DNA of 64,000 nucleotides from Burkholderiales bacterium PBB2 (GTDB lineage: Bacteria > Pseudomonadota > Gammaproteobacteria > Burkholderiales > Burkholderiaceae_C): contig NKIM01000010.1 in NCBI GenBank assembly GCA_002255955.1, positions 83,590-147,589 on the forward strand. The letters are read 5' to 3'. The notes under the pieces were generated by a model that saw only the letters and a program-made list of their open reading frames with translations, searched no databases and had not been told where the DNA came from. The position numbers and the translations under genes are program-made. Shown piece by piece: positions 1 through 8,788 of the stretch (position 1 is the stretch's first letter; the number at the start of each line of letters is the position of its first letter).

Positions 1-44
1 AACTGGATCGCTGAGCGCCCAGCCACCCTCTGCCCAAGCCCTCG

Positions 45-84
45 CAACGCCCTGCGCAGCCGTCCTGCCGGGGCGTTGTCTTTT
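45..84 (+). terminator. Rho-independent terminator of a gene left of the window
   Basis: An 8-bp stem (CAACGCCC at 45-52 pairing with GGGCGTTG at 71-78) is followed by TCTTTT. It lies before the first gene and probably ends a + strand gene whose tail is outside or at the very start of the window. The 18-nt loop is rather long, so this is a moderate call. Confidence 0.5.
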
Positions 85-115
85 CTGAGCCCTACCCTCG
101 ATTGCTCTGCCCGCC

Positions 116-1036
116 ATGTCCGCCTCCTTGCTGATCATCGCCGCCACGTTCTTGTTCGCCAGCATGGGCGTCTGCGTCAAGCTGGCCTCGGCCTACTACG
201 ACGCCAGCGAGATCGTCATGTACCGCAGCCTGATCGGCGTGCTGCTCGTGGCAGGCATGGCACTGGCGCAAGGCAAAAGCCTGCGCACCTCCGTGCCGCT
301 CAAGCACTTCGGCCGCAGCCTGGCGGGCGTGCTGGCCCTCTCGCTGTGGTTCTACTCGATCAGCCAGCTGCCCCTGAGCACGGCCATGACGCTGAGCTAT
401 ATGTCCTCGGTCTGGATGGCGGTGTTCATGATTCTGGGCGCCCTGCTGTTCAAGACGGCGCCGGTCCGCCCGCGTCTGGTGGCTGCGGTGCTGCTGGGCT
501 TTGTCGGCGTGGCCCTGGTGCTGCGCCCGACCCTGGCGCAAGACCAGATCACGGCTGGCCTGATCGGCCTGGTCGCCGGCATGCTCTCGGCCCTGGCCTA
601 TTTGCAGGTGGCCGGCCTGGGCCGGGCAGGCGAACCGGAGTACCGCGTGGTGTTTTACTTCTCGCTGGGCGGCGTGCTGGCCGGGGCGCTGATCACATTC
701 GGCATGCAACAGCTGGGCCTGAGCCAGGGCCTGCACGCGCACAGCCTGAAAGGCGCCGGCCTGCTGCTGGCCGTCGGCCTGCTGGCCACCGCGGCCCAGC
801 TGATGATGACGCGCGCCTACGGCCGTGGCAAAGCCCTGGTCAACGCAGCACTGCAGTACCTGGGCATCGTGTTTTCGGTCGGCTATGCCATGCTGTTCTT
901 CGGCGAGCAGGTCGATGCCGGTGCGCTGATCGGCATGGGCTTGATCGTGGCTGCGGGCGTGGGCGCCAGCTGGGCGCAAGCCGGTAGACAATCACTGCCC
1001 GTACCCGCCGCAGCCCAGGAATCGCGCACGCCATGA
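116..1036 (+). CDS. DMT superfamily permease (EamA/RhaT family)
   Basis: A 306-residue inner-membrane protein with about ten hydrophobic segments arranged as two EamA halves (roughly residues 1-135 and 145-285). This is the usual size and layout of drug/metabolite exporters. The first segment begins at the N-terminus (LLIIAATFLFASMGVCVKLA) and each half ends with a helix before a short basic tail. The substrate cannot be read from sequence; family members export amino acids, nucleosides or metabolites. Its stop overlaps the start of the sulfurtransferase gene (ATGA), so the two are probably co-translated. Family assignment is confident, function is not. Confidence 0.88.
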   Translation: MSASLLIIAATFLFASMGVCVKLASAYYDASEIVMYRSLIGVLLVAGMALAQGKSLRTSVPLKHFGRSLAGVLALSLWFYSISQLPLSTAMTLSYMSSVWMAVFMILGALLFKTAPVRPRLVAAVLLGFVGVALVLRPTLAQDQITAGLIGLVAGMLSALAYLQVAGLGRAGEPEYRVVFYFSLGGVLAGALITFGMQQLGLSQGLHAHSLKGAGLLLAVGLLATAAQLMMTRAYGRGKALVNAALQYLGIVFSVGYAMLFFGEQVDAGALIGMGLIVAAGVGASWAQAGRQSLPVPAAAQESRTP

Positions 1037-1908
1037 ACCCCGCTCGCTTTCAGACCCTGATCTCCGCCACTGAACTGCAGCAGGCCCAGGCCGCCGGCCA
1101 GGCCCTGCTGCTGATCGACACCAGCTTCGACCTCGCCGACACCGCCGCCGGCGAACGCAGCCATGCCCAGGGCCACCTGCCCGGCGCGCATTACCTGCAC
1201 CTGGATCGTGATCTGAGCGCCGCCAAGACCGGGCCGGATGGCCGTTTCCGCGGCCGCCACCCCCTGCCCGATCGCGCCGAGTTCGCTGCCCGCATGGCCG
1301 CACTCGGCCTGCGCCCGGGCCTGCAGGTCGTGGCCTACGACGGCCAAGGCGGCATGTATGCCGCCCGCCTGTGGTGGATGCTGCGCTGGATCGGCCACGC
1401 CGAGGTGGCCGTGCTGGACGGCGGCCATGCCGCCTGGGTGGCGGCCGGTGGCGCGCTGAGCACCGCCCCGGCGCTGACGGAAGCGAACCCCAGCACCTCG
1501 CCCCTCCCCCTGCCCGACAGCCTGCTGCCCCAGCTGGATGCCGATGCGCTGCAGCGTCAGCTGGGCCGCCTGCGCCTGATCGACGCGCGCGCGCCCGAGC
1601 GCTTCCGAGGCGAGGTGGAGCCGCTGGACGCCAAGGCCGGCCACATCCCCGGTGCCCGCAACCGCCTGTTCAAGACCAATCTGCAGGACGATGGCCGTTT
1701 CAAGCCGGCCGAGCAGCTGCGTCAGGAATTCCACGGCCTGCTGGCGCCGTTCGCCCCGGCGGAGGTGGTGCACCAGTGCGGCTCGGGCGTCACCGCCTGC
1801 CACAACCTGCTGGCCATGGAGCATGCCGGCTTGAGCGGCTCGCGCCTTTACCCCGGCTCCTGGAGCGAATGGTCCTCGGACCCAAGCCGGCCGGTGGCCC
1901 AGGGCTGA
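1033..1908 (+). CDS. sseA: 3-mercaptopyruvate sulfurtransferase (two-domain rhodanese)
   Basis: A 291-residue protein with two rhodanese domains (about 1-140 and 165-290). The second carries the active-site loop CGSGVTA with catalytic Cys249, the loop type of mercaptopyruvate sulfurtransferases (CG[S/A]GVTA), whereas classical rhodaneses have CRKGVTA. The expected reaction moves sulfur from 3-mercaptopyruvate (or thiosulfate) to the cysteine as a persulfide and on to thiols or cyanide. There is no signal peptide, so it acts in the cytoplasm. Its start overlaps the stop of the DMT permease, indicating an operon. The substrate preference is inferred from the loop. Confidence 0.88.
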   Translation: MNPARFQTLISATELQQAQAAGQALLLIDTSFDLADTAAGERSHAQGHLPGAHYLHLDRDLSAAKTGPDGRFRGRHPLPDRAEFAARMAALGLRPGLQVVAYDGQGGMYAARLWWMLRWIGHAEVAVLDGGHAAWVAAGGALSTAPALTEANPSTSPLPLPDSLLPQLDADALQRQLGRLRLIDARAPERFRGEVEPLDAKAGHIPGARNRLFKTNLQDDGRFKPAEQLRQEFHGLLAPFAPAEVVHQCGSGVTACHNLLAMEHAGLSGSRLYPGSWSEWSSDPSRPVAQG

Positions 1909-1929
1909 AAACCTGACTGGGCATTTCAC

Positions 1930-1943
1930 TTGACATAGCGCAA
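1930..1943 (+). promoter_or_regulatory. Weak FNR/Anr-like box before the stress-protein gene
   Basis: TTGAC-ATAG-CGCAA resembles the TTGAT-N4-ATCAA binding box of FNR/Anr regulators at 7 of 10 positions and lies about 55 bp before the universal stress protein start. Oxygen-responsive control of such proteins is common in Burkholderiales, but the match is poor and may be chance. Confidence 0.2.
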
Positions 1944-1997
1944 GATGGGCGGGCGGTCCTGCCCTGAAACTGAACCCCACAACAACGGAGGTTTGCC

Positions 1998-2432
1998 ATG
2001 TTCAAGCGCATTCTGGTGCCCACTGACGGTTCTGACATTTCCACCAAGGCCACCCACACGGCCATCGCCCTGGCCAAGGTGCATGGCGCCACGATTTACT
2101 CGCTGAGCGTCAAGGAACCCTTCCCCTACAGCGCCGTGTCGGAAATGCAGCCGACGCCGCCGCAGGAGTTCTTCGACGCGCAGGAACGCATCGCCAGTGC
2201 CCGCGTCAAGGCCGTGCTGGCCCTGGCCGAAGCGGCCGGCGTGCCCCATGAAGGCCACACCCTTGAAGCCCTGCACGCCTGGGAGGCCATCATCGAGCAC
2301 GCAGGCAAGAACGACTGCGATCTGGTCGTCATGGCCTCGCACGGCCGCCGCGGCGTGCAAGCACTCCTGCTGGGCAGCGAGACCCAGAAGGTGCTGACGC
2401 ACTGCACCGTGCCGGTACTGGTGGTTCGCTAA
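1998..2432 (+). CDS. Universal stress protein, UspA family
   Basis: A single 144-residue Usp domain. It starts with the typical first strand (FKRILVPTDGSD) and ends with the ATP-loop pattern G-x-x-x-x-G-(9x)-G(S/T) seen as ASHGRRG...LLLGSETQKV followed by PVLVVR, which indicates an ATP-binding type. A strong ribosome binding site (GGAGG at 1987-1991) precedes the ATG at the right distance. It stands alone, with a terminator immediately downstream. Usp proteins support survival in stress and growth arrest; the specific signal is not visible. Confidence 0.9.
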   Translation: MFKRILVPTDGSDISTKATHTAIALAKVHGATIYSLSVKEPFPYSAVSEMQPTPPQEFFDAQERIASARVKAVLALAEAAGVPHEGHTLEALHAWEAIIEHAGKNDCDLVVMASHGRRGVQALLLGSETQKVLTHCTVPVLVVR

Positions 2433-2455
2433 ACCTTCACCCTCGCCCAAAAATC

Positions 2456-2491
2456 AAAGGCCGGGCTGCAGCGTGCAGCGCCGGCCTTTTT
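2456..2491 (+). terminator. Rho-independent terminator after the Usp gene
   Basis: A GC-rich hairpin with GGCCGG at 2459-2464 pairing with CCGGCC at 2481-2486 (inner stem CTGCA/TGCAG) is flanked by AAA and TTTTT. It can serve both the Usp gene on + and the convergent ZIP gene on -. Confidence 0.85.
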
Positions 2492-2542
2492 CACGGGCGC
2501 CCGAGATTGCGCTCGGCCTCCGTGATGACCTCAGTGATCACA

Positions 2543-3319
2543 TCAGTGGTGGCCTGACACCGCCACCACCACCAACGGAATCGCCAAACCGGCACTCAGC
2601 CACAAGAGCTGCAGCCAGGTTTCGCGCAGCGGCAGACGGCGTTGCAGCTGCGGGATCAAGTCAGCCACCGCCACGTAAATGAAGCTGCTGCTGGCCGCCA
2701 CCAGCAGGAAGGGGAACAAACTTTCCCAGGGGCCGACCACAAAATAGCCCAGCACCCCGCCCAGCACCGCCGACAGGCCCGAGATGGCATTGAACAGGAG
2801 CGCCTTGCCGCGCGAGAAGCCGGCATTGAGCAGCACGATGTAGTCGCCCACCTCTTGCGGGATCTCATGCGCAATGATGGCCAGCGAAGTGACCAGACCC
2901 AGATGCGGGTCAGCCAGAAAAGCTGCCGCGATGATGATGCCGTCGCAGAAATTGTGGATGCTGTCGCCCACCAGCACGCTCAGGCCGCCGCGCCCGGCTT
3001 GCTCGACATCGAAATGGTGATGGTGGTGGTGACCATCGCCCTCGTGGTGGTGGTTGTGGCGATAGAGCTCGGCCTTCTCCAGCAGAAAGAAGAACAGCAG
3101 GCCGCCCAGCAGGGTCATGAACAAGGCATGCGGGCTGGCCTGGCTCTCAAATGCTTCGGGCAGCACATGGAGCAAGGCCGTGCCCAGCAGCACGCCGGTG
3201 GACAGACCCACCAGGTGTTTCACCACCCGCCCCAGCAAGGTGACGGTCACACTGGCCGCGATCAGCACCGAGAGCAGGCCGCCACTGAGGGTGGCCAGCA
3301 CGATATAAAACAGAGTCAT
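2543..3319 (-). CDS. ZIP family divalent metal transporter
   Basis: A 258-residue membrane protein with about eight helices. A histidine-rich cytoplasmic loop (runs of HHH around residues 95-112) and the two signature metal-site helices HNFCDGI and HEIPQEVGD, with their His/Asp/Glu ligands, mark a ZIP transporter. It should import Zn(II) or a related divalent ion across the inner membrane. The start was set at the ATG at 3319 because the 26 residues encoded upstream in the same frame are polar, low-complexity and unlike the family; the true N-terminus begins with a hydrophobic helix (LFYIVLATLSGG). It is convergent with the Usp gene and has no zur-type neighbour. Confidence 0.88.
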   Translation of the reverse strand: MTLFYIVLATLSGGLLSVLIAASVTVTLLGRVVKHLVGLSTGVLLGTALLHVLPEAFESQASPHALFMTLLGGLLFFFLLEKAELYRHNHHHEGDGHHHHHHFDVEQAGRGGLSVLVGDSIHNFCDGIIIAAAFLADPHLGLVTSLAIIAHEIPQEVGDYIVLLNAGFSRGKALLFNAISGLSAVLGGVLGYFVVGPWESLFPFLLVAASSSFIYVAVADLIPQLQRRLPLRETWLQLLWLSAGLAIPLVVVAVSGHH

Positions 3320-3585
3320 GTCATTCCAGGTGGTGGGTGCCGGCGGGTGCCCACACCGGCCGCGGCGCGAGGCAAGCGCCCGCCCACAACCGGTCATAAA
3401 AACAAAGGGGAGGCTGTTCAGCCTCCCTGCAGCCGCGGTGGACCGGCCTGGACGGCCGCCACCTGAGCTCTGATCTTCATCTTAGCAAGCCTGTCAAGCG
3501 CCATGATCCCCACGCAGCGCCACGCAGCGCCACACCGATGGCGAGCCGACACAGAGCTGCCTCGGTTTGCGCCGACAATGCCGCC

Positions 3586-5121
3586 ATGAATTTTCCTGCC
3601 GCCCCCCGCGCCGTCGAGTTTTCGCCGCCGGCCACCGCCCCGCTTGCCGCCATCGACATGGGCTCCAACAGCTTCCGCCTGGAGATCGCCCACCTGCCAC
3701 GCGGCCAGTACAAGCGCCTGGAGTACCTGAAGGAAACCGTGCGCCTGGGCGCCGGCCTGGACAGCGAAGGCATGCTGACCGAGGCGGCCATGCAGCGCGG
3801 CTTGGACTGCCTGCGCCGTTTCGCCAGCCGCCTGGAGGGTTTCCCTGCCGCGCGCGTGCGCGCCGTCGCCACCCAGACCCTGCGCGAAGCGCGCAACCGC
3901 AATGCCTTCCTGGCCCGCGCCCGCGAAGCCCTGGGCTACCCGATCGAGGTGATCTCGGGCCGCGAGGAAGCACGCCTGATCTTCGCCGGCGTCGCGCGCC
4001 TGCAGCCCTCCAACCTGCCGCGCCTGGTGATCGACATCGGCGGCCGCTCGACCGAGATGATTCTGGGCCGCGGCCGCAAGCCGCTGACGGCCGAATCCTT
4101 CCAGGTGGGCAGCGTCAGCCTGTCGCTGCGTTTTTTCCCTGACGGCCAGTTCACGCCCGAGGCCTTCCGCGCCGCCCAGGTGGCCGCGGGGGCCGAGCTC
4201 GAAGAAGCTTTCGCCCTGTTCAAACCCACCATGTGGCAGGAGGCCCTGGGCTCCTCGGGCACCGTGGGCGCGGTGGCTCAAATCCTGGCGGCCAGCGGCC
4301 AGACCGATGGCCGCATCACGCCCGAAGCCTTGCGCTGGTGCATCGAGCGCGCGCTGGAAGCCGGCAGCATGGACCGCCTGGACATGCCCGGCCTCAAGGA
4401 AGACCGCCGCGCCGTGGTCGGCGGCGGCCTGTGCATCCTCTACACCTTGCTGACCCAATTCGGCATCCCCGAGCTGCGGTCGGCCAAGGGCGCGCTGCGC
4501 CAGGGCGTGATCTTCGACCTGGTCGAACGCCTGGAAACCGAGCGAGCCGGCGAGGGCGCCACCGTGCTGGACATGCGCGAGGCCTCGGTCGCCGCGCTGC
4601 AAAAGCGCTTCAGCGTCGACCTGCCCCAGGCCGCCCGCGTGCAAGACCTGGCCCTGCGCCTGCACAAGCAGCTGGCACCGCGCGCCAGCCGCACCCTGCA
4701 GCGCGAGCTGGCCTGGGCCGCCGCCTTGCACGAGATCGGCATGATGGTCTCGCACCACGACCACCACCGCCACAGCGCCTACCTGCTCTCGCATGTGGAC
4801 GCGGCCGGTTTCTCGCAAGACCAGCTGCGCCGCCTGGCCGATCTGGCCCTGGGCCAGCGCGGTGGCCTGCGCAAGCTGGAAGCGCAGATGAGCGACGAAA
4901 GCCTGCTCTGGCAACTCTTGAGCCTGCGCCTGGCGGTGATCGCCTGCCATGCCCGCGGCGTGACCGAGCCCAAGGCCCTGAGCCTGCGTCGCAACGGCCG
5001 CCAGATCACCCTGAGCCTGCCCAAGGCCCTGCCCAACACCCAGCCACGCGCGCTCTACCTGCTGCAGGAAGAAGCGCAGGCCTGGGCCCGCTCGGGCGTG
5101 CTGGAATTGCTGCTGGCCTGA
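3586..5121 (+). CDS. ppx: Exopolyphosphatase, Ppx/GppA family
   Basis: A 511-residue cytoplasmic enzyme with the Ppx/GppA actin-like fold: phosphate-binding loop AIDMGSNSFRLEI near the N-terminus and the second glycine motif VIDIGGRSTEM about residue 150. A C-terminal HD-like region (ALHEIGMMVSHHDHHRHS) is typical of full-length proteobacterial Ppx. It should release terminal phosphate from polyphosphate and may also act on pppGpp. The ATG at 3586 was chosen over an in-frame ATG 48 bases upstream because conservation begins with MNFPA. It is convergent with ppk1-sixA, so synthesis and degradation of polyphosphate are encoded together. Confidence 0.9.
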   Translation: MNFPAAPRAVEFSPPATAPLAAIDMGSNSFRLEIAHLPRGQYKRLEYLKETVRLGAGLDSEGMLTEAAMQRGLDCLRRFASRLEGFPAARVRAVATQTLREARNRNAFLARAREALGYPIEVISGREEARLIFAGVARLQPSNLPRLVIDIGGRSTEMILGRGRKPLTAESFQVGSVSLSLRFFPDGQFTPEAFRAAQVAAGAELEEAFALFKPTMWQEALGSSGTVGAVAQILAASGQTDGRITPEALRWCIERALEAGSMDRLDMPGLKEDRRAVVGGGLCILYTLLTQFGIPELRSAKGALRQGVIFDLVERLETERAGEGATVLDMREASVAALQKRFSVDLPQAARVQDLALRLHKQLAPRASRTLQRELAWAAALHEIGMMVSHHDHHRHSAYLLSHVDAAGFSQDQLRRLADLALGQRGGLRKLEAQMSDESLLWQLLSLRLAVIACHARGVTEPKALSLRRNGRQITLSLPKALPNTQPRALYLLQEEAQAWARSGVLELLLA

Positions 5122-5132
5122 GGCCGCTGGGC

Positions 5133-5171
5133 GGCGCCCGAGCCTGATCGACTCAGAGCTGATCGGGCGCC
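5133..5171. terminator. Long-stem hairpin between convergent ppx and sixA
   Basis: A perfect 9-bp inverted repeat (GGCGCCCGA at 5133-5141, TCGGGCGCC at 5163-5171) with a 21-nt loop containing the sixA stop codon. There is no U-tract on either strand, so it may be a weak bidirectional terminator or an mRNA 3' stabiliser. Confidence 0.35.
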
Positions 5172-5659
5172 AGCACCGTGTGCAGGGTCACCTCAGGGCG
5201 GCCATGGCGCTCCCGCGCGCGCAGCCACCAGATGGCCCCTTTCTTGACCGCCCAGGCCTGATCCTGTGCGCTCAGCAAGAGCGCGGCCACGCGGCCCAGG
5301 GTGGGCTGATGGCCGACCACCAGCACTGAGGCTGCATCGGCGCCCGGGTCCGGGCTTGGGCCCGTCAATGACCAGCCCGCCGCCTCCAGCAGCGCCTGCG
5401 GCTGCGCATCGGGCAGCAAGGCCGGCAGCAGATGCAGATCGCGCCCCAGGGCCAGGGCGGTGCGATGCGTGCGCACCGCCGGGCTGGCGATCACGCGGCA
5501 GTTCGCGGCCAGGCGGCTGTTCAGCCAGGCGGCCATGCGCTGGGCCTGGCGTTCGCCCTTGGGCGTGAGCCGGCGGGCCACATCCGTGCCGCCCTCGGGC
5601 AGCAACTCGGCCTCGGCATGGCGCCAGAGAATCAGATCCACGGCCCGCGCCCCATCCAC
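5153..5659 (-). CDS. sixA: Phosphohistidine phosphatase SixA family (histidine phosphatase)
   Basis: A 168-residue protein of the histidine phosphatase superfamily with the catalytic RHAEAE motif (RHG-type) near residue 14 and the second active-site histidine in VVGHQPTLGRV. SixA removes phosphate from phosphohistidine proteins (for example the phosphotransferase NPr or HPt domains). It starts with GTG exactly where the ppk1 stop codon ends, so it is translated from the same mRNA as ppk1. A second in-frame GTG six codons later is an alternative start. The ppk1-sixA pairing is common in betaproteobacteria; a direct role in polyphosphate metabolism is not established. Confidence 0.85.
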   Translation of the reverse strand: MDGARAVDLILWRHAEAELLPEGGTDVARRLTPKGERQAQRMAAWLNSRLAANCRVIASPAVRTHRTALALGRDLHLLPALLPDAQPQALLEAAGWSLTGPSPDPGADAASVLVVGHQPTLGRVAALLLSAQDQAWAVKKGAIWWLRARERHGRPEVTLHTVLAPDQL

Positions 5660-7714
5660 TCAGTGATCCGACTGATAGCGCTTCATCAGCGCCTGCTGGG
5701 CGCTGCAGCCCTGGTCGGAGATGCGGCTGGAGCGGCCGTCGGGGCCCAGCTGCCAGGCGTCCAGGCTGTCATGCAGATAGGGCAGCAGGCCCTCGTCGAT
5801 GACGCGCTGGCGCAGGCGGGCATCGACCACCGGCCAGGCCACCTCGATGCGGCGGAACATATTCCGGCTCATCCAGTCGGCGCTGGAGAGGTAGAGCGCC
5901 TCATCCTCCTCGCCAGGGCCCCAGCGGAAATAGCAGATGCGGGTGTGCTCCAGGAAGCGCCCCACCACCGAGCGCACGACGATGTTGTCGCTGACACCGG
6001 GCAGACCCGGCGGCAGCATGCAGGCGCCGCGCACGATCAGGTCCACCTTGACCCCGGCTTGCGAGACGCGCAGCAGGGCCTGGATCAACTCCAGATCGGT
6101 CAGCGCATTGATCTTGATCACCACCCGGGCGGGCTTGCCGGCCAGCGCCGCCTGCTCGACTTGAGCCAGGTACTCCAGCATGCGGCTGTGCATATTGAAG
6201 GGCGCCAGCAGCAAGCGCTTGGGCGGCTTGATCTTGCCCAGCGAGGCGAGCTGGCGGAACACCGCATCGGCGTCCGAGGTCAGCTCTGGGTCGGCCGTGA
6301 GATAGCCGAGATCGGTGTAGAAACGCGCCGTGCGCGGGTTGTAGTTGCCGGTGGACAGATGGGCATAACGCCGGAACTTGGCGCCCTCGCGGCGCGTCAC
6401 CAGCAGCAGCTTGGCATGCGTCTTGTAGCCGACGATGCCGTAGACCACTTGCGCACCCACCGCCTCCAGGCGCTCGGCCCAGTTGATATTGGCCTCTTCG
6501 TCGAAGCGGGCCTTGAGCTCCACCACGGCCATCACTTCTTTGCCGCGCCGCGCCGCCTCGATCAGCAGATCCATCAGCACCGACTTGCTGCCGGTGCGGT
6601 AGATGGTCTGCTTGATGGCCAGCACGTCCGGGTCCTCCACGGCCTGGCGCAGGAACTCCACCACGGGATCGAAGCTCTCGAAGGGGTGGTGCAGCAGCAC
6701 ATCGCCCTTGCGCAGGCGGTCGAACAGCGATTTCTGGCGCGGCAGGCGGCCCTGGGGCCAGATCGGCTCATGGTCGGCGAAGCGCAGCTCGGGCGCTTCG
6801 GTCTGGTCGATCAGCTCGTTCAGACGCACCAGATTGACGGGGCCGTTGACCCGGTACAGGGCCGCCGCCGGCAGGCCGAACTGCTCCAGCAGGAACTGCG
6901 ACAACTCGGCCGGGCAGGTGTTCACCACCTCCAGGCGCACGGCCCGGCCGAAGTGGCGCGTGGTCAGACCCGAGCGCAGAGCGTGGCGCAGATTGGCCAC
7001 CTCTTCCTCATCGACCTCAAGGTCGGAGTCGCGGGTGACACGGAACTGCGAGAAGGCCTCGACCTTGCGGCCGGAGAACAGGTCTTCGAGATGCGCGCGG
7101 ATCACGCTGGTCAGCAGCACAAAGGCCTGCTGGCCGTCGCTGATGGAGGCCGGCAGCTTGATCACCCGCGGCAGCACACGCGGCACCTTGACGATGGCGA
7201 TACGGTTGTCGCGGCCGAAGGCATCCTTGCCCGAGAGCCGGGCAATGAAGTGCAGGGATTTGTTGGCCACCTGCGGGAAGGGGTGGGCCGGGTCCAGGCC
7301 CACCGGCACCAGCAGCGGCCGCACCTCGCGCTCGAAGAACTTGGCCACCCACTGGCGCTGCGCCTCGTTGCGGTCGGCATGGTTGAGCACGACGATGCGC
7401 TGCGCACGCAAGGCCGGCATGACCAGGTCGTTGAAGACCGAGTACTGCTCGTCGATCAAAGCGTGGGCGGCGCGCCCCACCCGCTCAACATCGCGGTTAT
7501 TGACCAGGCTCTCGGGATCGCGCGCGGCGTCCAGCATGTCGGCGAAACGCACCTCGAAAAACTCATCGAGGTTGGACGAGACGATGCAGATGTAGCGCAG
7601 CTGCTCCAGCAAGGGCACGTCGGCGCGCTGGGCCTGGGCCAGCACGCGCCGGTTGAATTCAAGAATGGCCTGCTCGCGATTGAGCAGCTGGACGGGCACT
7701 TGAGGAACGGTCAT
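5660..7714 (-). CDS. ppk1: Polyphosphate kinase 1
   Basis: A 684-residue protein of the normal PPK1 length with the N, H, C1 and C2 domains in order. The autophosphorylated histidine of the family lies in YKTHAKLLL (His433), followed by the second PLD-like block YAHLSTGNYNP. It reversibly transfers the gamma phosphate of ATP to polyphosphate, usually at the inner membrane face. It is the first gene of a ppk1-sixA operon; a PhoB-like box precedes it, suggesting induction by phosphate starvation. Identification is very secure. Confidence 0.95.
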   Translation of the reverse strand: MTVPQVPVQLLNREQAILEFNRRVLAQAQRADVPLLEQLRYICIVSSNLDEFFEVRFADMLDAARDPESLVNNRDVERVGRAAHALIDEQYSVFNDLVMPALRAQRIVVLNHADRNEAQRQWVAKFFEREVRPLLVPVGLDPAHPFPQVANKSLHFIARLSGKDAFGRDNRIAIVKVPRVLPRVIKLPASISDGQQAFVLLTSVIRAHLEDLFSGRKVEAFSQFRVTRDSDLEVDEEEVANLRHALRSGLTTRHFGRAVRLEVVNTCPAELSQFLLEQFGLPAAALYRVNGPVNLVRLNELIDQTEAPELRFADHEPIWPQGRLPRQKSLFDRLRKGDVLLHHPFESFDPVVEFLRQAVEDPDVLAIKQTIYRTGSKSVLMDLLIEAARRGKEVMAVVELKARFDEEANINWAERLEAVGAQVVYGIVGYKTHAKLLLVTRREGAKFRRYAHLSTGNYNPRTARFYTDLGYLTADPELTSDADAVFRQLASLGKIKPPKRLLLAPFNMHSRMLEYLAQVEQAALAGKPARVVIKINALTDLELIQALLRVSQAGVKVDLIVRGACMLPPGLPGVSDNIVVRSVVGRFLEHTRICYFRWGPGEEDEALYLSSADWMSRNMFRRIEVAWPVVDARLRQRVIDEGLLPYLHDSLDAWQLGPDGRSSRISDQGCSAQQALMKRYQSDH

Positions 7715-7725
7715 CGATTCATTCT

Positions 7726-7743
7726 ATGGATGAAATATGACAG
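7726..7743 (-). promoter_or_regulatory. Candidate PHO box before ppk1
   Basis: Read on the - strand, CTGTCAT (7743-7737), 4 nt, then CATCCAT (7732-7726). The first half matches the PhoB repeat CTGTCAT exactly and the second matches 4 of 7 with the correct 11-nt spacing. It lies only 12-29 nt before the ATG, closer than usual. Confidence 0.35.
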
Positions 7744-7796
7744 TTCCGTGAGCCGAACGGACTACACCAGCAGCCCTGCCGTGCAAGCATGTTCGG

Positions 7797-8681
7797 CTAG
7801 CGCCCCTGCGTCGCCAGCTCCGTGCGCGGCGGCGCCACGCTGCGGCCGGCCAGCACCGTGCTGTGGGCGCTCCAGTCGAGGATTTCCAGCTGCCCGTCGG
7901 CATGCTCGACCAGGGCAGTCAGGCTCTCGACCCAGTCGCCGTCGTTGGCGTAGAGGATGCCGTCGATCTCGCGCAGTTCGGCATGGTGGATGTGGCCACA
8001 CACCACGCCGTGCACGCCGCGCTTGCGCGCCTCGCGCGCCACCGCCACCTCGAAATCGGAAATGAAACTCACCGCCCGCTTGACCTTGAGTTTCAGGTAC
8101 TTGGACAAGCTCCAGTAGGGCAGGCCCAGGCGGGCGCGCAGGCTGTTGAGGTGGCGGTTGAGCTTGAGCGTCAGCTCGTACAAGGTGTCACCCACATGGG
8201 CCAGCCACTTGGCGCACTGGATCACGCCGTCGAAGAGATCGCCGTGGGTGATCCAGAGCTTGCGGCCATCGGCCGTCTCATGCACCCATTCCTTGGCCAC
8301 TTCGATGCCGCCGAAGTTGTGGCCCAGGTATTTGCGCGCGAACTCGTCGTGGTTGCCGGGGATGAAGACCACGCGGCAGCCCTTGCGCGCCTTGCGCAGC
8401 AGCTTTTGCACCACATCGTTGTGGGCCTGCGGCCAGTACCAGCTGCGGCGCAGCTGCCAGCCATCGATGATGTCGCCCACCAGGAAGAGCTGCTCGCACT
8501 CCACCTCGCGCAAGAACTCCAGCAGCGCCACCGCCTGGCAGCCTGGCGTGCCCAGGTGCAGGTCCGAGATCCAGACCGTGCGGTAGCGCCGGCTCGGCGG
8601 CTCCGCCGGGCCGTCCTCGGCCTCGGGAGGGTGGGCGGCCAAGGCCCAGTCTGCGCGGGAGGTGGCGGGGTCGTGCGGCAT
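7797..8681 (-). CDS. UDP-2,3-diacylglucosamine diphosphatase-like metallophosphoesterase
   Basis: About 294 residues with all calcineurin-like metal motifs in order: ISDLHLG, VGDIIDG, IPGNHDE, THGDLFD and CGHIHHAE. The spacing and the tail (YANDGDWVESLTALVEHADGQLEILDW) match the longer LpxH-related proteins common in Burkholderiales. The predicted reaction is cleavage of UDP-2,3-diacylglucosamine to lipid X in lipid A synthesis, at the membrane surface. No other lipid A gene is near, so a different phosphodiester substrate is possible. The ATG at 8681 is preferred; an ATG at 8717 would add 12 residues. It is divergent from the next gene. Confidence 0.8.
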   Translation of the reverse strand: MPHDPATSRADWALAAHPPEAEDGPAEPPSRRYRTVWISDLHLGTPGCQAVALLEFLREVECEQLFLVGDIIDGWQLRRSWYWPQAHNDVVQKLLRKARKGCRVVFIPGNHDEFARKYLGHNFGGIEVAKEWVHETADGRKLWITHGDLFDGVIQCAKWLAHVGDTLYELTLKLNRHLNSLRARLGLPYWSLSKYLKLKVKRAVSFISDFEVAVAREARKRGVHGVVCGHIHHAELREIDGILYANDGDWVESLTALVEHADGQLEILDWSAHSTVLAGRSVAPPRTELATQGR

Positions 8682-8788
8682 GGCGGGCAGTCTCGACCGG
8701 GCCCATGTCGCGGCCATGGCAGGCCTGTGACGCTTCCATGACGCCAGCCCTGCGGCAGCGGCGCGCCCGCGCCTCGATAATCACGCCC

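Noticed and set aside
5432..8065. An 877-codon open frame on the + strand across ppk1
   Set aside because: It is antisense to ppk1, sixA and the phosphoesterase gene; the translation is His/Gln/Ala-rich, the usual shadow of high-GC genes.
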